A stretch of 64,000 nucleotides of DNA from Clostridium saccharoperbutylacetonicum N1-4(HMT) (GTDB lineage: Bacteria > Bacillota > Clostridia > Clostridiales > Clostridiaceae): contig NC_020291.1 in assembly GCF_000340885.1 (NCBI RefSeq), positions 4,525,001 through 4,589,000 on the forward strand, written 5' to 3'. Made by a program: the position numbers and the translations under genes. The notes beneath the pieces were generated by a model. It made no database searches. It saw only the letters and a list, made by a program, of their open reading frames with translations, and was not told the DNA's origin. Positions 58,235 through 64,000 of the stretch are shown here, piece after piece; within the stretch, counting starts at the first letter, position 1, and the number at the start of each line of letters is the position of its first letter.

Positions 58235-58264
58235 AGACCTAAGAAAAATAAATTTCTTAGGTCT
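58235..58264. terminator. Bidirectional terminator
   Basis: AGACCTAAGAAA and TTTCTTAGGTCT form a perfect 12-bp stem with a 6-base loop between the rightward cysteine-rich gene and the stop of the leftward PFL-family gene. Confidence 0.8.
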
Positions 58265-58285
58265 TACTTTTATTTTCAAATTTAA

Positions 58286-59641
58286 TTAATTCTTAAAAGA
58301 ATGTATTGGAGCAGGAATTCTTCCTCCTCGGTTTGCAAATATTTCTGATGACTTTCCATTTACCTTCATAACTGGTGCTGAACCCAAAAGTCCTCCAAAT
58401 TCAACCATATCTCCTATTTTGCATCCTGGTGCTGGTATAATTCTAACTGCGGTAGTCTTATTGTTTATAACTCCAATAGCTGCTTCATCTGCAATCATAC
58501 CTGCAATTGTTGAAGTTGGTGTGTCTCCTGGAATTGCAATCATATCAAGTCCAACAGAACATACACAGGTCATACCTTCTAATTTTTCTAAGTTTAAGCA
58601 TCCGCTGTTAACTGCATCAATCATTCCTGCATCTTCTGATACTGGTATGAAAGCTCCACTTAAACCTCCAACATGACTACATGCCATAACTCCACCTTTT
58701 TTAACTGCGTCATTAAGCATAGCAAGTGCTGCTATAGTTCCATGTGTACCAACTTGTTCTAATCCAATTTCTTCTAAGATTTCTGCAACTGAATCTCCAA
58801 CAGCAGGTGTTGGTGCCAAAGATAAATCCACTATGCCAAATGGTACATTTAATCTTTTTGATGCTTCATTTGCAACTAATTCACCCATCCTTGTAACCTT
58901 AAAAGCAGTTTGCTTAATTGTTTCTGCAACAACATCGAAAGATTCACCTCTAACTTTTTCCAATGCTCTTTTAACAACTCCCGGTCCACTCACTCCAACA
59001 TTTATGATCCTTTCAGCTTCTCCAACCCCATGAAAAGCTCCTGCCATAAACGGATTATCTTCAACCGCATTTGCAAATACAACTAGTTTAGCACAACCAA
59101 AACCTTTCGCATCCTTAGTTAATTCAGCTGTTCTCTTTATTACTTCAGCCATATCTCTTACAGCATTCATATTTATTCCAGATTTCGTACATCCAACATT
59201 AACCGATGCGCAAACCTTTTTAGTTACTGCCAACGCTTCAGGAATTGATTGTATTAAAATCTTATCTCCCTTTGTACATCCTTTTTGAACTAAAGCTGAA
59301 AATCCACCCAAGAAATCTATACCTAACGTTTCAGCTGCTCTGTCTAAAGTTCTTGCAAACTCAACATAACTAGTTTCATCCGTAGCTCCTGCAATTATAG
59401 ACATTGGTGTGATAGAAACTCTCTTATTTACAATTGGAATACCAAATTCTGTTTCTATTTGTCTTCCAACTTCAACTAAGCGTTCTGCTGATTTTGTAAT
59501 TTTATCATATATCTTTGTTCTAGCCTTGTTTCCATCTGGATCTATACAATCCAATAAAGATATCCCCATAGTTATAGTTCTTACATCTAACTTTTCTTCT
59601 TCAATCATTTTTATAGTTTCAAGTATATTATTAGTATTCAT
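58286..59641 (-). CDS. PFL-family protein (UPF0210/DUF711)
   Basis: This 451-residue cytosolic protein belongs to UPF0210, related in structure to pyruvate-formate lyase-like barrels. Recognisable blocks are [56 protein letters not shown] and a C-terminal [13 protein letters not shown]. The function is not established. It follows the ACT-domain gene by 13 bases, a pairing conserved widely in Firmicutes and archaea, so the two probably act together. TAGGAGGGG precedes the ATG. Confidence 0.9.
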   Translation of the reverse strand: MNTNNILETIKMIEEEKLDVRTITMGISLLDCIDPDGNKARTKIYDKITKSAERLVEVGRQIETEFGIPIVNKRVSITPMSIIAGATDETSYVEFARTLDRAAETLGIDFLGGFSALVQKGCTKGDKILIQSIPEALAVTKKVCASVNVGCTKSGINMNAVRDMAEVIKRTAELTKDAKGFGCAKLVVFANAVEDNPFMAGAFHGVGEAERIINVGVSGPGVVKRALEKVRGESFDVVAETIKQTAFKVTRMGELVANEASKRLNVPFGIVDLSLAPTPAVGDSVAEILEEIGLEQVGTHGTIAALAMLNDAVKKGGVMACSHVGGLSGAFIPVSEDAGMIDAVNSGCLNLEKLEGMTCVCSVGLDMIAIPGDTPTSTIAGMIADEAAIGVINNKTTAVRIIPAPGCKIGDMVEFGGLLGSAPVMKVNGKSSEIFANRGGRIPAPIHSFKN

Positions 59642-59654
59642 AAGCCCCTCCTAA

Positions 59655-59924
59655 TTATAATGAATGCATTGACTTGAATATTTCTTCTCTTTGTATCTTA
59701 ACTTCAACCCCAAGTCTTTCTCCTTCTGATACAAGCCCTGCACGAACATCTTCAAAAGATCTGTTCATATCTTTACAATCCAAAACCATTATCATGGTAA
59801 AGAATCCTTGCATTATTGTTTGATTAACATCTAAAATGTTAATGCTGTATTCTAGCATTTTATTACTTACCCCTGCTATAATACCAACTTTATCTTGCCC
59901 AATTACTGTTAATATTGCTTTCAT
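59655..59924 (-). CDS. ACT-domain protein (UPF0237)
   Basis: This 89-residue single ACT domain (AILTVIGQDKVGIIAGVSNKMLEYSINILDVNQTIM) is of the UPF0237 type, which binds small ligands such as amino acids and regulates partners. It is the first gene of a two-gene operon with the PFL-family protein and is likely its regulatory subunit. TGGAG lies before the ATG. Confidence 0.9.
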   Translation of the reverse strand: MKAILTVIGQDKVGIIAGVSNKMLEYSINILDVNQTIMQGFFTMIMVLDCKDMNRSFEDVRAGLVSEGERLGVEVKIQREEIFKSMHSL

Positions 59925-59982
59925 GCTTATCTACTCCATTCATATGTATTTTGAGGCAATTATTCAAAAAATATCCCTAAAA

Positions 59983-60013
59983 TTATATCCAATTCCCAAG
60001 GAATTGGATATAA
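59983..60013 (-). terminator. Terminator of the polysaccharide deacetylase gene
   Basis: TTATATCCAATTCC and GGAATTGGATATAA are perfect 14-bp arms with a 3-base loop. On the minus strand the stem is followed by TTTTAGGGATATTTTTT. It lies about 107 bases after the stop at 60120. Confidence 0.75.
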
Positions 60014-60119
60014 TAAATAAGCACCTCAATTACTATCTTTATTCTATAATTTATATGATACTTTGTCAATTTTCACAGAACATTTTGTAATATTTTTTTC
60101 TTTTTGTTCGTGTTATAAA

Positions 60120-61058
60120 TTATTTTTTCAAGTTCTTTAATACATTAAGAATATTATTTGGCTTATAAGTATAATCTACACATATTCTATTCAATCTAGT
60201 AGAAAGATCATTTCTATCAGCATAACCTCTTTCTATTGTAAATCCCATTGCATATCCTGCTTCCACAACAGCTTTTTTAGTATTATCATTATATTTCCCT
60301 TCAGGATAAGCAATAGCTGTTACAGGCTTACCTGTAACTTTTTCAATAGCGACCTTTGAATCTTTTAACTCTTTAAGCTGAGTTTTATAATTCATATCAG
60401 AAAGCCTTTTATGAGAAACTGTATGGGATTCAATATCAATACCATAATCACTCATTTCTTTCAATTCCTCTGGCGACAAACAATCAGATCTATTCATAAA
60501 GCTTGAAATAACAAAAATTGTAGCCTTCATATTTAATTCCTTTAATATAGGAAAAGCTAAAGTATAATTATCTCTATAGCCATCATCAAAGGTTATAATC
60601 ACACTCTTCTCTGGAATAGGTTTATTCTCATATAAATAACCGTTTAGTTCTGCCATAGTCAAGGTTATATATCCAGCATCTTTAATTGTTTTAAGCTGTT
60701 CTTTAAAATTTTCAACCGGTATAACAATAGGACCTTTTTTCGTTTTATCTTCAGTAATCGAATGATAACAAATCACCGGAACTCCTCTATTATCATTAAC
60801 CCAAACTATTTCATCTTCTCTTTTTTCTCCTGCTTCAGCGGTAGTATCTCCATTATTATTTTCATCCTGTTCATTCACTTCACTTAATCCCATATTTAAA
60901 GTAGCCTTCTCCTGTTTATCAATGCTAATCATTATAGAAGTAAAAATCACAGCTACGCATAATATTAATTTAACTAATATTCCAATATTAGTTTTAGATC
61001 TTTTTCTCCGTCTCTTTCTTTTATTATATCTAACTCTCTTTATATTAGTACTATCCAT
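60120..61058 (-). CDS. Membrane-anchored polysaccharide deacetylase
   Basis: This 312-residue protein has a basic N-terminus (RYNKRKRRRKRSK) and one membrane anchor (IGILVKLILCVAVIFTSIMI), placing the rest outside. An acidic linker leads to a NodB-homology domain with the motifs TFDDGYRDNY (catalytic and metal Asp pair), ESHTVSHKRL (metal histidines) and AIAYPEGKYND. It likely deacetylates peptidoglycan or another wall glycan. GAAGGAG precedes the ATG. Confidence 0.9.
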   Translation of the reverse strand: MDSTNIKRVRYNKRKRRRKRSKTNIGILVKLILCVAVIFTSIMISIDKQEKATLNMGLSEVNEQDENNNGDTTAEAGEKREDEIVWVNDNRGVPVICYHSITEDKTKKGPIVIPVENFKEQLKTIKDAGYITLTMAELNGYLYENKPIPEKSVIITFDDGYRDNYTLAFPILKELNMKATIFVISSFMNRSDCLSPEELKEMSDYGIDIESHTVSHKRLSDMNYKTQLKELKDSKVAIEKVTGKPVTAIAYPEGKYNDNTKKAVVEAGYAMGFTIERGYADRNDLSTRLNRICVDYTYKPNNILNVLKNLKK

Positions 61059-61281
61059 TTATATCTCCTTCTATTTTGCGTAAACTTCACTTCTTCATCG
61101 TCACAATTATAAGGCTTTTCTATTATTTGTCAAATAACTTCCTTCAGTTTTTATTATATTCCATAATATCTATCGAGATAGAGTTAATTATATATTAAAA
61201 CGGTTTTACAAATTATTTTATCATTATATATTATTCATCAAAAATAATATATATGATATTTTAAAAAAACGTCATTATAAT

Positions 61282-61584
61282 TTAACTGATATCATTCTTT
61301 TCGTTTATCTTTGTTGTGCTTAAATGTTCAGCAGATATTCTTTCTTTAATTTTAGATTTTTTATAATCATTTGAAAAATATATTCTCAGACTCTCATCAT
61401 TATTTTCTGCATCAACTTGATACATTACACTTTGTACATACCCATGAATGAAATCATCTTTACTAAAAGACAAATTTATTTCTGTTCCTACTTTAGTAAT
61501 AACATTTATTATATCTTTCAAATCTCTTGATTCTTTTGTAAATACAACATCATCACTTTCCACAAAACAAAATTCAACTTTCAT
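61282..61584 (-). CDS. Small protein of unknown function
   Basis: This 100-residue cytosolic, charged protein has no membrane segment; its first 75 residues alternate beta-like (VEFCFVESDDVVF) and charged segments, and the tail is Lys/Glu/Asn rich. I recognise no motif. ATG at 61584 has GGGAGG 9 bases upstream; an ATG at 61593 abuts that site. Confidence 0.6.
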   Translation of the reverse strand: MKVEFCFVESDDVVFTKESRDLKDIINVITKVGTEINLSFSKDDFIHGYVQSVMYQVDAENNDESLRIYFSNDYKKSKIKERISAEHLSTTKINEKNDIS

Positions 61585-61739
61585 AGCTTTCATCCTCCCT
61601 TTTACTTAATTATATAAATATAAGAACATTATTTCAAATTCAAAAATAAAAAGTTATTTACTATATAACTTGATTATAAGTAAAAAACTAAAATTATAGC
61701 ATTTTTAAATAATCTTTTAACTCAAATTCTTATCATGTA

Positions 61740-61817
61740 CAAAAAACAGCCGATTACTCGGCTGTTATCATATTAAAGAAAGATTATTTAAGGGTAAGGG
61801 GATTGTTTCTTTGGGAT
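61740..61817 (-). ncRNA. Candidate C-rich small RNA
   Basis: On the minus strand an extended -10 (TGTTATAAT, hexamer at 61824-61829) is followed by about 78 bases holding three C runs in otherwise AT-rich DNA (CATCCCAAAG, AATCCCC, TACCCTTAA). These end in a perfect hairpin AACAGCCGA/TCGGCTGTT (61745-61766) and a U6 tail. The -35 match is poor (TAGATT). Unpaired CCC motifs that could bind ribosome sites are a hallmark of Gram-positive regulatory RNAs. Alternatively the hairpin just terminates the upstream leftward gene at 61985. Confidence 0.4.
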
Positions 61818-61984
61818 GACTTAATTATAACATAATATTACAAAATAATCTATACTTTTTAATAATAATTATCGTTATACAAATTATAAAATAGTCAACT
61901 ATTTCCGCTTCTAGGTATAAGTATAGTTTTATTATTAAAATATGTTGAGCCAGATAAATTCAAAATATAACTATGTGTTTAATA

Positions 61985-62215
61985 TCATTCCCATTCAATT
62001 GTTAGTATTTCCAATTCCCCCTCCTTTAAAGAAACTTTATATCCATCAGTAATCAACCAAGTAGCTAAATCTGTAACCATATTTTTTCTAATCCCATCTC
62101 TCTTACTTATAGCAAAAACTGCTGAAATTTTATTTACACCAGCTTTCTTACCTTGCTCTATGTTTCTTAATATTATGTTCTTATTCTCATTTAATTTTTC
62201 TTCATATTCATTCAC
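61985..62215 (-). CDS. Small protein of unknown function
   Basis: This 76-residue cytosolic protein has a helical, charged first half (YEEKLNENKNIILRNIEQG) and a beta-type second half ending LEILTIEWE. The start is GTG, with GGGAGG 7 bases upstream. I recognise no family and the neighbours give no clue. Confidence 0.6.
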   Translation of the reverse strand: MNEYEEKLNENKNIILRNIEQGKKAGVNKISAVFAISKRDGIRKNMVTDLATWLITDGYKVSLKEGELEILTIEWE

Positions 62216-62343
62216 AATATTTCCTCCCTTTAATTTATTAACTATTCCACTTTATAGATATGCCTTAACACTAATCTTATTTATTCTATTCTAATTTTAT
62301 GATATGAATGCCATAGTTATTCTCTATTTTATTCAATAAAAAG

Positions 62344-62384
62344 AAAACTGTTCCAAATATATCTTCTATATTTAGAACAGTTTT
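62344..62384 (-). terminator. Terminator of the Lrp gene
   Basis: AAAACTGTTC and GAACAGTTTT arms, with an inner ATATA/TATAT extension, lie 30 bases after the stop at 62414; the minus-strand tail is TTTTCTTTTT-like. Confidence 0.75.
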
Positions 62385-62413
62385 AATCAATAAATAATTT
62401 TAAAAAGTAATGA

Positions 62414-62866
62414 CTATTTACACTCTATTTCTGATGACACATCTAATCCTCGATGCTCAACCGCAGTAGAAAAAACTATTTGTGTTTCAGTATTCCCATA
62501 CTTCTGTAGCTCTCCAATAAAAGTATCTAACTCTATAGTTGTGTGATATGCAACTTTTATTAACATAGAATATTTACCTGTCACGCAATTGCATTCTAAT
62601 ACATTTGGACAGCTAGCAATAAAAGGATAAAACTCCGGCTTTTGTTTTGGTGACATTTCCAAATTAATAAATGCTTTAATATTATAGCCTAATTTCAAAG
62701 GGTCAACATGTGCTGAATATCCTGTAATAACTCCAGCTTGTTCTAATTTTTCAATACGAGCAGAAACGGCTGGTGTTGTTAAAAACACCTCTTCCGCTAT
62801 ATGTTTAAGTGGATAGCGCGCATTTTTTTGTAAAAGTTCAATAATTTTCAGATCAATTTTATCCAT
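62414..62866 (-). CDS. Lrp/AsnC-family transcriptional regulator
   Basis: This 150-residue protein has an N-terminal helix-turn-helix (DLKIIELLQKNARYPLKHIAEEVFLTTPAVSARIEKLEQAG) and a C-terminal RAM ligand domain (NIKAFINLEM, FYPFIASCPNVLECNCVTGKYSMLIKV). Such regulators sense amino acids. It is divergent from aspA across a 686-base gap, so aspartate metabolism is a plausible target. ATG at 62866 has GAGGT 7 bases before it. Confidence 0.87.
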   Translation of the reverse strand: MDKIDLKIIELLQKNARYPLKHIAEEVFLTTPAVSARIEKLEQAGVITGYSAHVDPLKLGYNIKAFINLEMSPKQKPEFYPFIASCPNVLECNCVTGKYSMLIKVAYHTTIELDTFIGELQKYGNTETQIVFSTAVEHRGLDVSSEIECK

Positions 62867-62967
62867 ATACAATACCTCAACTTATATTAATTTAATGAAA
62901 GACAAGTCATAAACTTTTATATTTCATTATAATTTCACTTAATTGCAATAATTCGATTATCTATATA

Positions 62968-63037
62968 TTTATATTAGAAAAGCATACCAGAATAATTCAA
63001 AAAAATTATTCTGATACGCTTCATTGCGTCTAATATA
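62968..63037. repeat. Long inverted repeat in the Lrp-aspA gap
   Basis: AAGCATACCAGAATAATT (62980-62997) pairs with AATTATTCTGATACGCTT (63004-63021) with two mismatches, and flanking TATTAG/CTAATA extends the stem. On the minus strand it is followed by TTTTCTAAT, resembling a terminator, but no leftward gene lies upstream of it. The rest of the gap 62867-63552 is AT-rich promoter DNA. Confidence 0.5.
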
Positions 63038-63552
63038 TTTCATCTTTGCCAATACAGATGATTTTTTATCTATTTATATTTTAAAGTAACAAATAGTTTT
63101 TTTCAAGACTTTTTTATTTCTTAGATTAAAAAAATTAACCTTAAACACATTTAATATAATTTTTCATATTATATTATTATTCAAAATATCAAAATAGTAA
63201 TGATTTCTACCTCAATACTTTATATTTATTAATTATTTTAAAAAAAACACTAGGCAAACATTGCAAAATACGAATATTATTTGTTACAAATGATTATTTT
63301 TTCGGATTTTTAGTTATTTATATAAACTTTATATTATTAAGCATTTTATTGGATAAATAAATTTAATTAAGAAAAATGTATTCTTTTTTAGTTTTTATTC
63401 ACAATTCTTCCTATAATATTTACATGAATTTTAATTAGTGTTAATCTTCACTCATAGATATTGGCAAACACATTAACAAAGATAATGCTTAGTTTTTGTT
63501 AAAGAATTTATTATTTAAAAATATTATAAATATTGAAAGCGAGGAATTTTAA

Positions 63553-64000
63553 ATGAAAATGAGAATGGAGTCTGATTCAATAGGAAACATGGAAGTACCT
63601 GTCGAGGCATATTATGGTATTCAATCTTTAAGGGCAAGCAGAAACTTTAATATTACAAAAAAGCCCTTACACAAAGATTTTATAATAAGTTTAGCTGAAA
63701 TAAAAAAAGCTGCTGCAATTACCAATAGAGATGCTGAATTATTAACTCCAACTATTGCTAATGCAATAGTAAATGCTTGTGAAGAAATTATCAGTGGAAA
63801 ATTTCATGATCAATTTATCGTTGATCCTATTCAAGGTGGTGCAGGCACCTCTGCTAATATGAATGCTAATGAAGTTATCGCGAATCGAGCTATAGAATTA
63901 CTTGGCGAGAAAAAAGGTTCTTATAATATAATACACCCAAATGATCATGTTAATATGGCACAATCTACAAACGATGTTTTTCCTACTGCTGGAAAACTAA
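63553..64000 (+). CDS. aspA: Aspartate ammonia-lyase, N-terminal part (cut by window edge)
   Basis: The first 149 codons belong to the aspartase/fumarase superfamily: [26 protein letters not shown], then [19 protein letters not shown] and [18 protein letters not shown], the N-terminal active-site blocks. The opening and PVEAYYGIQ phrase favour aspartase over fumarase. It would interconvert aspartate with fumarate and ammonia. GAGGAA precedes the ATG. The C-terminal two thirds lie outside the window. Confidence 0.85.
   Translation, partial: MKMRMESDSIGNMEVPVEAYYGIQSLRASRNFNITKKPLHKDFIISLAEIKKAAAITNRDAELLTPTIANAIVNACEEIISGKFHDQFIVDPIQGGAGTSANMNANEVIANRAIELLGEKKGSYNIIHPNDHVNMAQSTNDVFPTAGKL

Overview
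The window is about 75% A+T. It carries strong AGGAGG-type ribosome sites, frequent GTG and TTG starts, clostridial protein families (a Spo0E-like domain, a 2-hydroxyacyl-CoA dehydratase activase fusion, a PFL/ACT pair) and tightly packed operons with U-tailed hairpins. This fits a low-GC, spore-forming anaerobe of Clostridium sensu stricto, perhaps near C. beijerinckii. The species guess comes from general gene character, not from any search. I saw no rRNA, tRNA, CRISPR array, prophage or intact IS element. Both window edges cut genes: an exported protein at 1-151 and an aspartate ammonia-lyase from 63553.

Layout. 1-13.7 kb: MATE efflux pump, membrane chemoreceptor, two membrane-anchored cell-surface proteins, a 1439-residue double-activase/dehydratase-like protein, a TPR protein, a transglutaminase-like protein, RecX and an M16 peptidase. 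14.2-24.8 kb: a two-component system, a short-chain dehydrogenase, a phosphoesterase, an asparaginase, a polar amino-acid ABC transporter with two tandem binding proteins, a GntR/FCD regulator and a sensor protein ending in a Spo0E-like domain. 25-40 kb: accessory region of acetyltransferases, HAD and Nudix enzymes, small membrane proteins, an S41 peptidase lipoprotein, a PadR regulator with its flavoprotein target, a homocysteine methyltransferase and a phage-type replisome organiser protein. 40.5-53.5 kb: two HAD phosphatases, then an arabinan-utilisation locus. The locus holds two GH43 enzymes, a GH51 arabinofuranosidase, a three-gene arabino-oligosaccharide ABC importer without its own ATPase, an ArsR-type regulator with a large sensor-like C-terminus and a YesL-family protein. 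53.6-64 kb: exonuclease III, an AEC transporter, a YgiQ radical-SAM protein, a 49-residue cysteine-rich protein, a PFL-family/ACT pair, a polysaccharide deacetylase, small unknowns, an Lrp regulator and aspA.

The arabinan genes form one pathway. A lipid-anchored endo-arabinanase cuts polymer outside the cell, the binding protein and two permeases import the oligomers, and the cytoplasmic GH51 and GH43 enzymes release arabinose. Two of the transcription units start from near-identical promoters (TTGACT, 16-base spacer, TATAAT).

The strongest unexplained signal is a 307-308 bp intergenic element present three times (26786-27093 +, 40064-40370 -, 46986-47293 +). Its ends are GATATCCAA/TTGGATATC, and it folds end to end into one long hairpin. 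Several helices keep their pairing through compensatory changes between copies. Other leads are a C-rich candidate small RNA (about 61740-61817), a repeated TATCCAACATT motif around the PadR gene, a shared ~100 bp AT-rich element upstream of two regulator genes, a Spo0E-like phosphatase domain fused to a sensor, and a phosphoesterase that has lost a metal-bridging aspartate.
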